From Leptospiraceae bacterium (GTDB taxonomy: Bacteria; Spirochaetota; Leptospiria; Turneriellales; Turneriellaceae), in contig JANWWS010000040.1 in the NCBI GenBank assembly GCA_025055765.1, forward strand, positions 1 through 64,000: 64,000 nt of DNA, given 5' to 3'. How positions within the stretch are numbered: position 1 is the stretch's first letter; each line of letters starts with the position of its first letter. Positions 26,685 to 36,320 of this stretch are shown here, piece by piece. The position numbers and the translations under genes were made by a program. The notes below the pieces were generated by a model, which did not search any database, was not told where the DNA came from, and saw only the letters and a list, made by a program, of their open reading frames with translations.

Positions 26685-27277
26685 GGAGGTTCCACAGAAC
26701 TCGAAGGTGTGCTTTTTTTGGGAGGATTGTTTTTCCCTCTTGGCCTTAAGACCATGCTCATCATACGTCCCTCCATGGAAGGCATCTTTTCAACTATTGC
26801 CACCTGCTCCAAGCGATCTTTGAACTCCATGAGCTTCTCAAGCCCAAGCTCTGTGTGGGCTATTTCCCTACCCTTAAAACGCATGGTGACTTTTACATTA
26901 TCTCCCTCGTTTAAAAATTCCTGAGCCAGCTGCACTTTTCGGTCAAAGTCCCCCGTATCAATTTTGGGACCCATTTTAATTTCCTTTACCTGAATGATTT
27001 TTTGTTTCTTGCGACTTTCCTTGTCTTTTTTTGTTTTTTCAAATTTAAATTTTCCATAATCGATAATCTTGACGACAGGCATATCCGGGGCTTGGGCAAT
27101 TTCAACAAGATCCACACCGGCCTCTCTTGCGCGGCGCAGGGCCTCAGAAAGCGGAACGACCTCGGCCCCCTTTTCACCCACAAGTCTTACTGTCTCTGCT
27201 GTAATTTCCTCGTTAATGCGATGCTCGCGCGTTGTCCTACGTGCTCCGGGGAAAGGTGGTTTGTTTCTAGTCTTCAT
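26660..27277 (-). CDS. infC: Translation initiation factor IF-3
   Basis: A 205-residue IF-3, which binds the 30S subunit and checks start-codon selection. N-terminal domain: REHRINEEITAETVRLVG and LVEIAQAPDMPVVKIIDYGKF; C-terminal domain: KEIKMGPKIDTGDFDRKVQ and VTMRFKGREIAHTELG. I start at ATG 27277; an upstream TTG frame is not homologous. It has a proline/serine-rich tail of about 20 residues. The usual partners rpmI and rplT do not follow: the next gene is convergent and unrelated. metK lies 50 bases upstream on the same strand. Confidence 0.94.
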   Translation of the reverse strand: MKTRNKPPFPGARRTTREHRINEEITAETVRLVGEKGAEVVPLSEALRRAREAGVDLVEIAQAPDMPVVKIIDYGKFKFEKTKKDKESRKKQKIIQVKEIKMGPKIDTGDFDRKVQLAQEFLNEGDNVKVTMRFKGREIAHTELGLEKLMEFKDRLEQVAIVEKMPSMEGRMMSMVLRPRGKNNPPKKSTPSSSVEPPQGSESTS

Positions 27278-27327
27278 ACTAGACAAATGCCTTCTCTTGA
27301 GAAAATTAAAAAAAGACAACCATTTTT

Positions 27328-28491
27328 CTACAGCAATTCTGCTACTCTATCGGTTTTTTCCCACGAAAAGGAATTTTGTCCCTCACGACCAAAATGTCCA
27401 TAAACCGCTGTAGGTAGATATTTCATCTCCCTAAGCCGCAAAATTTCTCTGATGCCTTTGGGACTTAGATCAAAAATCTCTTGCACTCTTTTTTCTAGCT
27501 TCTCTTCACTGACCTTACCTGTACCAAAGGTCTCAACGAGAACAGATACAGGCTTTGCTACTCCAATTGCATAAGAAACTTGAATCTCGCATTCTTCAGC
27601 AAGGCCGGCAGCTACAATATTTTTAGCCACATATCTTGCCATATAAGCGGCACTACGATCTACTTTAGAAGGGTCCTTACCGCTAAAGGCCCCTCCCCCA
27701 TGTCGGGCAAAACCACCGTAAGTATCTACAATAATTTTTCTGCCAGTCAACCCGCAATCACCGTGCGGCCCCCCAACAACAAACCTACCTGTGGGATTAA
27801 TGAGATAGCGTGTACTTTGTAAAAGCTCTTGAGGTATGGTTTTCTTAATGCATTCCTCAATCACCGCCTCGCGCACGGTTTCATAAGACACATCCTCACT
27901 ATGCTGAGTTGAAATAACAACCGTTTCTATTGCCTTTGGCCTTCCTTCGCTGTAACGTACCGATACCTGAGATTTGGCATCAGGACGTAAAAAAGGTATT
28001 TTGCCGGACTTTCTTAGAGCAGAAAGATTTTCTAAAAGTTTATGCGCATAGTAAATGGGAGCTGGCATAAGCATTTGCGTATCCCTGACCGCATAGCCAA
28101 ACATCATCCCCTGATCACCAGCCCCTTCTTCTTTAAAAAGCCCCTGACCAGTCACCCCTTGCGCAATATCAGGACTCTGCTCATGGAGTAAAACCTCCAC
28201 GTGAGCTGTGTCTGCATTTAAGCCTATTTCTTCTGAAGTATAACCAATCTGGCGCGCAATGCTGCGTGCAATAGCTTCGATATCTGACTTTTCTATTTTT
28301 GCTTGCGATGCCACCTCCCCTGCAATGACAATGCGGCCCGTCGTGGCCAAAGTCTCACATGCCACCCTACTTGTTGGGTCTTTTTCGAGATAGGCATCAA
28401 GTACCGCATCCGAAATTTGGTCACACAATTTGTCCGGGTGCCCTTCAGAGACAGATTCAGAAGTAAAAACAAAATCCCTTCTGCGCAACAT
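27328..28491 (-). CDS. metK: S-adenosylmethionine synthetase
   Basis: A 387-residue enzyme making SAM from methionine and ATP. Family blocks are all present: [20 protein letters not shown] at the N-terminus, [12 protein letters not shown] (about 120), and [20 protein letters not shown] (about 238) followed by [19 protein letters not shown]. It is a single full-length gene, probably co-transcribed with infC. Confidence 0.97.
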   Translation of the reverse strand: MLRRRDFVFTSESVSEGHPDKLCDQISDAVLDAYLEKDPTSRVACETLATTGRIVIAGEVASQAKIEKSDIEAIARSIARQIGYTSEEIGLNADTAHVEVLLHEQSPDIAQGVTGQGLFKEEGAGDQGMMFGYAVRDTQMLMPAPIYYAHKLLENLSALRKSGKIPFLRPDAKSQVSVRYSEGRPKAIETVVISTQHSEDVSYETVREAVIEECIKKTIPQELLQSTRYLINPTGRFVVGGPHGDCGLTGRKIIVDTYGGFARHGGGAFSGKDPSKVDRSAAYMARYVAKNIVAAGLAEECEIQVSYAIGVAKPVSVLVETFGTGKVSEEKLEKRVQEIFDLSPKGIREILRLREMKYLPTAVYGHFGREGQNSFSWEKTDRVAELL

Positions 28492-28510
28492 TTTAAACCA
28501 GAGTGTAAAA

Positions 28511-29086
28511 CTATTCTATTGGGCAAAGATTTTTTTCATATTGGAGAAAATCGCCTTTGTCTTGATATGCTCTACGTAAAAGGCTTAGGACCTCATCCCC
28601 TTCATGGAATAACAAATTGGGCAACTTTTCAAGTGCTTTTCCATGTTTCTTAATGCAAGAGAAAAAGTGCTTTATGGTATAAGCTGTTTTTAGTCCCTCT
28701 TGTCCTGTTAAATTAAAGAAATAAGCACTTTTGTCCTCACCGGTTTCTGCCACGAGGACTTTGTGAATAAGCCCCCGACTTGGGCTTTGAAGCTTACCCG
28801 AAAATCGAATTTCCCTTAAGCGAGGGTAGGAGGAGCAATTGCTTTGAGGGCGGTAATAGATGCATCTGCGATAACCCTGGGCCTCCAAAAAGCGCACTAA
28901 GAGATAATAGCGTCGGTTTGCCTCCCAGCTATGGGCCTCGGCAGGTGAGTATGTAGGACGACGAAAGTACCACGGTAGATCCTGGGGATCGTGACAACCA
29001 AGTATAATAAATCCGACTATGAAAACCTTAATAATCGCGCCTTGGTCTGTCGTGGTTAATTTTGTTAAAAATATAAATGGCGGCAT
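28511..29086 (-). CDS. Probable lipoprotein, unknown
   Basis: A 191-residue protein from ATG 29086. A hydrophobic stretch ending in GFIILGC forms a lipobox, but its N-region is unusually long (about 18 residues) with this start. A TTG at 29095 is an alternative; no ATG, GTG or TTG lies nearer. The mature part is basic, with several cysteines ([14 protein letters not shown]) and no known motif. The start overlaps the upstream small membrane protein gene by about 59 bases, suggesting coupled translation. Confidence 0.55.
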   Translation of the reverse strand: MPPFIFLTKLTTTDQGAIIKVFIVGFIILGCHDPQDLPWYFRRPTYSPAEAHSWEANRRYYLLVRFLEAQGYRRCIYYRPQSNCSSYPRLREIRFSGKLQSPSRGLIHKVLVAETGEDKSAYFFNLTGQEGLKTAYTIKHFFSCIKKHGKALEKLPNLLFHEGDEVLSLLRRAYQDKGDFLQYEKNLCPIE

Positions 29087-29336
29087 AACCACCAATGAGA
29101 CCCGCTATTACGTTAACATTGGCAATGTAAAAGCCTCGTTGCAAAAAATCAATAAGAAAATTGACTGTGTCCGAGACCACAAAACCGCCGAGAATGGAGC
29201 CAAAAAAAGCCACGACCATACCCCCTAAAAAACCACCCAGTAAATCTCGCCGTTTCCACGAATAAAAAAGCCAACTTAAAAAAGCTGCTATTAAGATGTA
29301 GACTAAAGTAGCTATAATAAACTTCAATACATCCAT
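29028..29336 (-). CDS. Small GlsB/YeaQ-like membrane protein
   Basis: A 102-residue protein with three hydrophobic helices: residues 6-24, a glycine-rich one at 34-54 (GGFLGGMVVAFFGSILGGFVV) and 71-90. The glycine pattern resembles the transglycosylase-associated (GlsB/YeaQ/YmgE) family, though it is longer than usual. It precedes the probable lipoprotein on the same strand. Function unknown. Confidence 0.6.
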   Translation of the reverse strand: MDVLKFIIATLVYILIAAFLSWLFYSWKRRDLLGGFLGGMVVAFFGSILGGFVVSDTVNFLIDFLQRGFYIANVNVIAGLIGGYAAIYIFNKINHDRPRRDY

Positions 29337-29378
29337 TACCCAAAGTATCGGAATGCAAAGGAATTTTTCAACATCTTT

Positions 29379-30281
29379 TTAAAAGCGCACATTAGGGCGG
29401 ATTAGCACCTGAAAATTCTGAGTGCCTCGGCGGTCCGCTAAAGGTCCCGTATACTTTCGGTTTGCCTCGTAGTTAAAGCCAAGACCCAAAATAAACACAA
29501 ACGGCTCTTTATAGGGAAAATTTTTTTCCGCCAGAAAAAAATGTCTCATCCACGCCATCTCTTGAATAGAGAGATCAAAGATGTATTCAATACCGCTATT
29601 TTCAAAAAAACTCCATAGAGACGCCAAAAAATCAATACGGTTTCGACGCAAGGAAAGGTAAATCACATCGGCTATGTGAGGATGACTATGCACCTTTGTT
29701 CCCACACGAAAACTCCAATTGTGAAGACTGTGCTCAAAAATTCTCTCTCCTTTCATTTTCCATTCAACCTCAAACCAATGATCATCAATAAGAACATTAT
29801 CCTTTATATGGAAATTCCCATAGCTAAAGAGATAACCCATGTAACCCAAGTTACGTGCTTTAGGTTGTTCCCCCGTTTTGCGAAAAATAGCAAGATTTCC
29901 CAAAAATAAAGAAACACTGTAGGGCTCTTCAAAGCCCGCAGTAACAGTTTTTACTAAATTAAAACTGTCGGTAATATTGGCTTGTGCATAAATCTCGGGA
30001 GATTGCTGACGTACAGCAACGCCTGCTAAAGGCAGGGGGTAGACGCTTGCCTCGAGGAGCAAATAGCTTGGCAAAAAAGAGCGGCGCAAAAGATAGGTGT
30101 ACAGCTCTTTTTCCGGGGTTTCCTCTAAAATAGGAATAGGCTCCCCCCAAAAGCTAAAAATAATACCTGCACTGGAGTAGTAAGGATCAAGCCCAAAATC
30201 AAAAGAAATATAATCTTTTTCTTCTGGACTTATTGATAAATTGAGCAAAACCAAACCCAAAAAGAAAGACTTAATCCTCAT
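29379..30281 (-). CDS. Exported outer-membrane-like protein
   Basis: A 300-residue protein with a signal peptide (FFLGLVLLNLSI), tyrosine- and phenylalanine-rich alternating strands and a C-terminus ending in phenylalanine (FQVLIRPNVRF), a typical beta-barrel assembly signal. The middle has GFEEPYSVSLFLGNLAIF and SFRVGTKVHSHPHIADVIYL. No family is recognised. It is divergent from the antiporter pair, with a perfect palindrome in the intergenic region. Confidence 0.65.
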   Translation of the reverse strand: MRIKSFFLGLVLLNLSISPEEKDYISFDFGLDPYYSSAGIIFSFWGEPIPILEETPEKELYTYLLRRSFLPSYLLLEASVYPLPLAGVAVRQQSPEIYAQANITDSFNLVKTVTAGFEEPYSVSLFLGNLAIFRKTGEQPKARNLGYMGYLFSYGNFHIKDNVLIDDHWFEVEWKMKGERIFEHSLHNWSFRVGTKVHSHPHIADVIYLSLRRNRIDFLASLWSFFENSGIEYIFDLSIQEMAWMRHFFLAEKNFPYKEPFVFILGLGFNYEANRKYTGPLADRRGTQNFQVLIRPNVRF

Positions 30282-30334
30282 ACCTCGTTTTTATGGTAAT
30301 AGCGAGATGAAGCGTTCAATAAATCAATAGGCAA

Positions 30335-30344
30335 ACCACGTGGT
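30335..30344. promoter_or_regulatory. Palindrome in divergent promoter region
   Basis: ACCACGTGGT is a perfect 10-bp palindrome in the 106-bp gap between the minus-strand barrel gene and the plus-strand antiporter gene. On the minus strand it overlaps a TTGACC -35-like box. A dimeric regulator site is possible; the TetR gene encoded at 34.5 kb downstream of the antiporters is one candidate binder. Confidence 0.35.
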
Positions 30345-30387
30345 CAACAATCTCTTTACCCCCTGAGTTCTAAACTTCCTTGGGACT

Positions 30388-32004
30388 ATGCCTCTTCAAC
30401 TAAGCGAACAGCTAGGGATTATTCTTCTTTGCGCTACTCTCTTTGCCTTAATGGGAAACTTACTTCACGTCCCACCCCTTGTGGTCTATCTCTTTACCGG
30501 ACTTTTTCTCGGTCCAATAGCGAAAATAGTCTTTCCGCTGCCCCTCTTTGAGATGATTAGCGAAACCGGCATAACCTTATTGCTCTTTTTAGTTGGCCTT
30601 GAAATTCACTTCTCTAAGATGAAAGATATTGGCCGAGATGTTCTATTTGCTGGCATGGCACAAATTATTTTAACAGCTCTTCTTGGTTTTTTACTAGCAA
30701 GAATCTTGGGTTACACATGGTTCAACAGTCTCTATCTAGCCATCGCCTTAACCTTTTCCAGCACGGTAGTCGTCGTAAAACTTCTAGACGAAAAAGGCCA
30801 CTTGGGTCGACTCTATGGTCGTCTCTCTGTGGGCATCTTCCTTGTGCAGGATTTGGTCGCCATTCTCCTTTTAACTTTAGTGGCAGCTTTGCCCAGACAA
30901 GGTGAGGTGCAACTCGCCAAGCTTTTGTGGCAGATTGGCCAATCTTTTGTTTCCCTGGGTGGCTTACTCATTGCTGTGATATTCTTAGGTCGCTATGCTC
31001 TACCTTCCGTCTTCCACTGGGGCTCCCGCAGTATGGACACCTTGGTCATCTGGTCATTAGCTCTTTGTTTTGGAATATCATTGCTTGCCGAAAAATTGGG
31101 GCTTTCGATGGAGATTGGGTCTTTTACAACAGGCCTTGCGCTTGCCCAGCACCCCTGGGCAAAGGACTTACGGCGAAGGGTGCACCCCCTTATGAATTTC
31201 TTTATTATGGTCTTTTTTGTACTACTGGGTGTCCAGATGGATTTAGCCTCAGCCTTGCGGCAAATAGATCAAGCTCTTCTTTTGTCCATAGTGGTGCTCT
31301 TGGGGAAACCTCTAGTTTTTTACCTCATCTTACAGAAAATGCACCATAGCCAGCAAACCTCTTTTTTAACCGGGATCACTGTCGCACAAATTAGCGAATT
31401 TTCTTTTATTTTTGTAGCTCTTGGCATTAGCCTAGGCATAGCTTCTCAAGAACTTATGGCGTTAGTCTCGCTTATTGGTATTTTAACTATTTCTTTATCG
31501 GCCTATATGATCTTGCATGGGGAAAAACTCTTCGAACTTTGGAAAAAAGTGAAAACTCGAGGCATAGATTCACTATCTCAAGACAAATTCTTAGAGTCCC
31601 ACGCACCATGGGAAAATCATATTGTGGTGGTTGGCATGAATGAACTGGGGACAGCTATCTGTAAAAAATTGCTTAAGTTCAAAGAAAAAGTAATTGCCAT
31701 TGACATGAACCCACACCGCTTGCAAAACTTAAAAACAGCCACCGTTCTTGGCAATATAGAACACCCCTCGACTATCGAAGAGAGCTATTTTCGCCAGGCA
31801 AAACTCGTTATCTCAGCCCTCTCCTCAGAGGAAACAAATAACTTTTTGGCCTTTCTCTGCCAGCGCTACCACATACCTTTTGTAGCCCATGCGCGTGATC
31901 CCTCCATGAAGGATGGGCTTATGGCGACTAATACCCGATACATAATCAGTCCAAAAGAAGATGTTATAGAGCACTTTCGCCAAATTGTGAAATCACAAAA
32001 GTAA
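30388..32004 (+). CDS. CPA2 cation/proton antiporter with TrkA-N domain
   Basis: A 538-residue Kef/CPA2-type transporter exchanging K+ or Na+ for protons. About twelve membrane helices occupy residues 1-385, beginning LGIILLCATLFALMGNLLHV and containing GPIAKIVFP, FLVGLEI and TFSSTVVVVKLL. A cytoplasmic TrkA-N/RCK-type Rossmann domain follows (HIVVVGMNELGTAICKKLL, about 412-430). It lies three bases before a paralogous gene, so the two are an operon. No TrkA-C domain is visible. Confidence 0.88.
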   Translation: MPLQLSEQLGIILLCATLFALMGNLLHVPPLVVYLFTGLFLGPIAKIVFPLPLFEMISETGITLLLFLVGLEIHFSKMKDIGRDVLFAGMAQIILTALLGFLLARILGYTWFNSLYLAIALTFSSTVVVVKLLDEKGHLGRLYGRLSVGIFLVQDLVAILLLTLVAALPRQGEVQLAKLLWQIGQSFVSLGGLLIAVIFLGRYALPSVFHWGSRSMDTLVIWSLALCFGISLLAEKLGLSMEIGSFTTGLALAQHPWAKDLRRRVHPLMNFFIMVFFVLLGVQMDLASALRQIDQALLLSIVVLLGKPLVFYLILQKMHHSQQTSFLTGITVAQISEFSFIFVALGISLGIASQELMALVSLIGILTISLSAYMILHGEKLFELWKKVKTRGIDSLSQDKFLESHAPWENHIVVVGMNELGTAICKKLLKFKEKVIAIDMNPHRLQNLKTATVLGNIEHPSTIEESYFRQAKLVISALSSEETNNFLAFLCQRYHIPFVAHARDPSMKDGLMATNTRYIISPKEDVIEHFRQIVKSQK

Positions 32005-32007
32005 ATC

Positions 32008-33588
32008 ATGGAACAACTTTTCTTAATCTTGCTCTCGGCATCTGTGGCTTTTGCCCTGGCTCGTCTGTCATCTCTACCTGTCATTGCACTTTTAGTACTC
32101 TCCGGTTATGTTTTACAAAACCTGGTGCACCTTCCTCCCCATCTATTAGAAAATTCCATGGAACTTGGTCTTTCCTTTTTACTTTTCTCTATGGGAATAG
32201 AACTTTCCCCAGAAAGATTTAGCAATCGCCTTAAAACAGTAACTATAATCGCCTTAGTACAAATCCTAGTGGTTTTTTTCCACGGCTATTTATTAGCCTC
32301 GCTTCTAGGCTATCATTTAACAGCCTCTCTCTTACTGTCGCTTTCGGTTACTTCTTCGTCTACCATCGCCATTATTAGCTATTTGCGCAAGGAGGGAAAA
32401 CTCTACGAACCCTTTGGTCGCCTCGTAACTGGCGTATTACTAATACAGGATTTTCTTATTATTATTGCTCTCCTCTATTGGCAACAGTGGCATGCCAAAG
32501 TAGATCCTTGGGTAACTACCTATGCTGTTTTTCTACTCACGGCCTTGGCATTTATTGCTCATATGGTCGTTATGCCTAAAATTATTCTTTATTTGCAAGA
32601 GAAAACTGAAATTTTACTCTTGGTTTCCCTATCAGTACTTTTTCTCTTTGCAGGTATTGCCCACTTCTTATCCATCCCTCATTTAGTAGGGGCCTTTGCT
32701 GCAGGTTTTGCCCTATCACAATTCCCTGTCAATGGCTTGGTACGGGCCCAACTTTACTCCATAACCGACTTTTTTTTAGCTTTTTTCTTTGTCAGTGTGG
32801 GGGCCTATATTGAGATCCCTTCTGTCAAAGGAATACTCACCGTTATCTTGTTTTTGCTCCTATTATTCCTACTTACTCCACTTGTAGTCACGATCACAGC
32901 CGAGCGTTTCCACATATCAACCCGCTCCTCTATGGAAACGGGCCTTCTTTTGTCCCAAGCAGGGGAACTCTCACTAGCAGCCGGACTCTTTGCCTTTACC
33001 CATGGCCAAATAGATCGCGATCTATTCTCAGTAATCGCCCTCATTACTGTTATCTCCATGGCCTTAACTCCCCTTGTTGCCAGGGAAGACATTACCTATT
33101 TTTTTATGCAAAAACGGACCAGGCTTTTTCAGGGTGAAAAAATTCCTCCTCTTGAAAATCATGTGGTACTCATTGGCTATGGTACCGTGAGTAGGAATCT
33201 TCGCAATGAGATACTCGCCTTAAAAAGACCGGTTGTGGTAATTGATGATGATCCTAGAGTTATCCGCGATCTGAAGAACAAAAATTTTATTGCCATAAAT
33301 ACCGACATCCGCAATAAAGAGGCGATCAAAACCTTGTCACTCGACAAGGCTTTTCTTATTTTCTCTTTTGCCCGCCAAGTGCAAGATTCCCTTTACTTGC
33401 TGCATACCCTTAAGGGAAGCCGAGCTAAAATTGTGGTACGTGTTTTTGACAAAAGAGCTGAAAAATTAGTGAGATCAGCAGGAGGTATTCCGGTAAATGC
33501 CAGCGACATTGCAATAAAGCACTTTATAGAATGGTTTTCGCAAAACATGGCACGTCCTAGGAGAAAAAAAACAAAGGCAAGAACATGA
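32008..33588 (+). CDS. Second CPA2 antiporter with TrkA-N domain
   Basis: A 526-residue paralogue of the preceding transporter, with the same layout: membrane part (LIALLVLSG-like helices, FLLFSMGIELSPERF, SVTSSSTIAIISYLRKEG) and a C-terminal Rossmann domain (HVVLIGYGTVSRNLRNEIL, then VVVIDDDPRVI). Tandem divergent paralogues suggest a heteromeric antiporter or two ion preferences, but this is inference. Followed after 50 bases by an alpha/beta hydrolase gene on the same strand. Confidence 0.87.
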   Translation: MEQLFLILLSASVAFALARLSSLPVIALLVLSGYVLQNLVHLPPHLLENSMELGLSFLLFSMGIELSPERFSNRLKTVTIIALVQILVVFFHGYLLASLLGYHLTASLLLSLSVTSSSTIAIISYLRKEGKLYEPFGRLVTGVLLIQDFLIIIALLYWQQWHAKVDPWVTTYAVFLLTALAFIAHMVVMPKIILYLQEKTEILLLVSLSVLFLFAGIAHFLSIPHLVGAFAAGFALSQFPVNGLVRAQLYSITDFFLAFFFVSVGAYIEIPSVKGILTVILFLLLLFLLTPLVVTITAERFHISTRSSMETGLLLSQAGELSLAAGLFAFTHGQIDRDLFSVIALITVISMALTPLVAREDITYFFMQKRTRLFQGEKIPPLENHVVLIGYGTVSRNLRNEILALKRPVVVIDDDPRVIRDLKNKNFIAINTDIRNKEAIKTLSLDKAFLIFSFARQVQDSLYLLHTLKGSRAKIVVRVFDKRAEKLVRSAGGIPVNASDIAIKHFIEWFSQNMARPRRKKTKART

Positions 33589-33638
33589 TTTGAAAATTTT
33601 CGAATTGCCTATTTGGTGTCTTTCATCAACTTGGAATT

Positions 33639-34547
33639 ATGAGTCTTGAGGCACAACTTATAAAATACACCTGCCGGTTATTTTTTAAGTACTACCCGCG
33701 TACCCAACAAGACATGCTGAAACATGCTCGCAGCCGTTTTAATCATCTCCCTGTGCCCAATTTGTTACCTGCCTTTTTAAAGCACCGGTCTTTTCTGTGG
33801 GAATATGATGGTCAAAAATTAAGGGGCGAAGCAATTTTGCAGGAAGCCCCCACCTACCACATACTTTACCTTCATGGGGGAGCTTTTGTCGCGGGCAGGG
33901 CTAGCACCTACCTCAACATGGTGGGTAAGCTCGCACAGGAGCTTCACGCTAACGCTTACCTGCTAGACTATCGCCTGGCACCCGAACATCCCTTTCCCGC
34001 AGCTCTGGAGGATGCTTTCCGAGCCTACCGTTTCATACAAGAAAATCTAGAAACAAGCGAAAAACTCATCGTTGCTGGAGACTCGGCTGGGGGAGGGCTT
34101 ACTTTAAGCTTGCTCCTAAAGATACGAGACGAAAAGTTGCCTCTACCTCGCTGTGCTATCGCTCTTTCGCCCGTCACAGATCTCACCTTTAGCTCCCCCT
34201 CAATTTGGCAAAACAGCGAATGTGATGATGTACTGACGGCAACTTTTATTGAAAAAGGGAAAGGTCTTTATTGCAAAAAGGAGGAAACAGCCCATCCATA
34301 TGTCTCTCCTCTTTTTGGAGATTTAAGCAACCTTTGCCCTATTTTACTTACCGTAAGTGAAACCGAATGCCTGCGAGATGACAGCCTGCGTTTTAAGCAA
34401 AAAGCCCAAGAGGCCGGCACATCGATAACTCTTCTTATTAGAGAAGACCTACCCCATGTCTGGCCCGTCTTTCATCCTATTCTACCCGAAGCTACAGAGG
34501 ATTTACACAAGATTAGCAAATTTATCCTACAACTGCGGCTACCATGA
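33639..34547 (+). CDS. HSL-type alpha/beta hydrolase
   Basis: A 302-residue esterase of the hormone-sensitive-lipase (alpha/beta hydrolase) family. Oxyanion-hole motif YLHGGAFVAG, nucleophile elbow GDSAGGG with serine at about 151, the acid in the SETECLRDD region and the histidine in DLPHVWPVFHP make a complete triad. Likely acts on short-chain esters or acylated compounds. It overlaps the TetR gene start as ATGA, so regulator and enzyme are probably co-transcribed. Confidence 0.85.
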   Translation: MSLEAQLIKYTCRLFFKYYPRTQQDMLKHARSRFNHLPVPNLLPAFLKHRSFLWEYDGQKLRGEAILQEAPTYHILYLHGGAFVAGRASTYLNMVGKLAQELHANAYLLDYRLAPEHPFPAALEDAFRAYRFIQENLETSEKLIVAGDSAGGGLTLSLLLKIRDEKLPLPRCAIALSPVTDLTFSSPSIWQNSECDDVLTATFIEKGKGLYCKKEETAHPYVSPLFGDLSNLCPILLTVSETECLRDDSLRFKQKAQEAGTSITLLIREDLPHVWPVFHPILPEATEDLHKISKFILQLRLP

Positions 34548-35194
34548 AAGAAAACCATAAGACTACACCTAAAACATTGGGGAAAAGAGAAATCACAAAG
34601 CAAGTCAACCGCCAACAAATTCTCGATGCTGCCTTTGAACTTTTCTGTAAGCAGGGTTTTGAAGCAACTAATGTACGAGATATTATACGCGAATCAGGAC
34701 TTTCTGCAGGCACCTTTTACAACTATTTTCAAAGCAAAGAGGAAATCTTTGAAGAACTTAAAAACAACATTATAGAGGACCTACGAATTGCTATTAGAGC
34801 CGCCCGTTGGCGCTACAACTTCGCATTAGACAAAATTGTTGATAGCTTTAAGGCATTCTTTCAGGTTTTAGCAGATAGACCTAAGCTCATGCTCTTTTTA
34901 TCGCGCAATCAATCATACCTAAGGCAGTTGCGTAGTGAAGGGGGGCTTGATGTGTTCTTGCGAGATCTCGAAGAAGATTTGCAAAAAGCCATGGACTCCG
35001 GTCGGTTACCCCCTATGCCTGTCCACATCGTGAGTCTTGCCCTTTTCGGGACCATCTTTGAATTAGTCTCCGAATTTGTGCGCAATCCGCAATTTTCTAT
35101 TGAAGAAACATCCCAAGCTCTGGCCAAACTTTTTTATGGCGCCTTTAACCGCAAGTGGAAAGATACCAAAAAAAGCCGAGAGAAAAAGAATTAA
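34544..35194 (+). CDS. TetR-family transcriptional regulator
   Basis: A 216-residue regulator. The N-terminal helix-turn-helix is typical: RQQILDAAFELFCKQGFEAT, then VRDIIRESGLSAGTFYNYF followed by KEEIFEEL, at about 24-70. The C-terminal ligand domain is helical and unassigned. Overlapping the hydrolase gene, it probably controls that gene or the antiporter operon. Its stop overlaps mnmA by four bases, tail to tail. Confidence 0.9.
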   Translation: MKENHKTTPKTLGKREITKQVNRQQILDAAFELFCKQGFEATNVRDIIRESGLSAGTFYNYFQSKEEIFEELKNNIIEDLRIAIRAARWRYNFALDKIVDSFKAFFQVLADRPKLMLFLSRNQSYLRQLRSEGGLDVFLRDLEEDLQKAMDSGRLPPMPVHIVSLALFGTIFELVSEFVRNPQFSIEETSQALAKLFYGAFNRKWKDTKKSREKKN

Positions 35195-36285
35195 GCATGT
35201 TCACAGCGGCCTATCTTACCACCCAACAAGATATAACCCCTTTCCGGGTCATAGCACACAGCCGCCTGGCCCGGTGCGATAGCACGCTGAGGCTCCTTAA
35301 GCATAACCCAGACCTTCCCCGTACTTAAAAAGATTTTGGCCGGCACGGGACTGCTATTATAGCGGATTTGTACCAAAACCTCCCTTTCCCTCGTGAGATC
35401 TTCTTCTCTCAGGCCTTGGTATACCACGGATTCGATAGCAAAAAGCTGCCCATATTGTTCCTCTCGTGTACCAATGATGACATCCCCATTTTCTTGAATT
35501 TCTAGAACATAGAAAGCTTGCGGGCTTTGCAGGCCTAGCCCCCTGCGTTGCCCTACCGTAAAATTTTCCTTCCCTCCATGTCTTCCTAAAATTTGACCCT
35601 GCCGATTTCGAAAATATCCTGGTTGGAAATTGACACCCTCTCGACGCAAAAATTGGCGATAGTCATTGTCAGGAATAAAACAGATCTCTTGAGAATCACG
35701 TTTGGATGCCACTGGGAGCTTATTTTCCTCGGCAATCTTACGAACCTCTTTTTTGGTGAGATCCGCTAAAGGAAAAAGCGTATGCTGCAGAGCCTCTTGA
35801 GAGAGACCATATAGATAATAGGCCTGGTTTTTTTCCCTGTCTTTGCAAGGAAAAATGGCATAGCGCCCATTTTCTAGGAGTCCTACACGGGCGTAATGGC
35901 CCGTGGCTATGTAATGAAAACCTAATTTTCTTGCTTTTTCAAAAAATTCCCCAAACTTTACAAACGTATTGCAGTTCACACATGGGTTGGGTGTGCGGCC
36001 GTGCCGGTAGTCATCGATGAAAGGCTCGATTACTTTTTCGCGAAAATTTTTTTCCATTTTGAGTGCGTAAAAGGGAATGCCGATGCTCACCGCGCACCTT
36101 TGCGCATCCATGAGATCCTCGGGCGAACAGCACGAACCCCTTCTCGTAGGACGTAAGTTTTGACAAGAGTCTTTGTATTCCCAAAAACGCATGTTGGCGC
36201 CTACCACCTCATAGCCTTGTTTTTTTAATAGAAGGGCAGCCACCGCACTATCAACTCCCCCCGACATTGCTACAAGTACCCGCAT
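35191..36285 (-). CDS. mnmA: tRNA-specific 2-thiouridylase
   Basis: A 364-residue enzyme that thiolates U34 of tRNA-Lys, Glu and Gln using ATP and persulfide sulfur. PP-loop SGGVDSAVAALLL begins at residue 8; catalytic cysteines lie in NPCVNCNTFVKFG (about 102) and SQEICFIPD (about 200), with GHYARV between. The C-terminal beta-barrel ends in QAAVCYD..GYILLGG. Full length, monocistronic. Confidence 0.95.
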   Translation of the reverse strand: MRVLVAMSGGVDSAVAALLLKKQGYEVVGANMRFWEYKDSCQNLRPTRRGSCCSPEDLMDAQRCAVSIGIPFYALKMEKNFREKVIEPFIDDYRHGRTPNPCVNCNTFVKFGEFFEKARKLGFHYIATGHYARVGLLENGRYAIFPCKDREKNQAYYLYGLSQEALQHTLFPLADLTKKEVRKIAEENKLPVASKRDSQEICFIPDNDYRQFLRREGVNFQPGYFRNRQGQILGRHGGKENFTVGQRRGLGLQSPQAFYVLEIQENGDVIIGTREEQYGQLFAIESVVYQGLREEDLTREREVLVQIRYNSSPVPAKIFLSTGKVWVMLKEPQRAIAPGQAAVCYDPERGYILLGGKIGRCEHA

Positions 36286-36320
36286 GGCCTTATGTTAATA
36301 AAGAAAGCTCTTACCATCCA

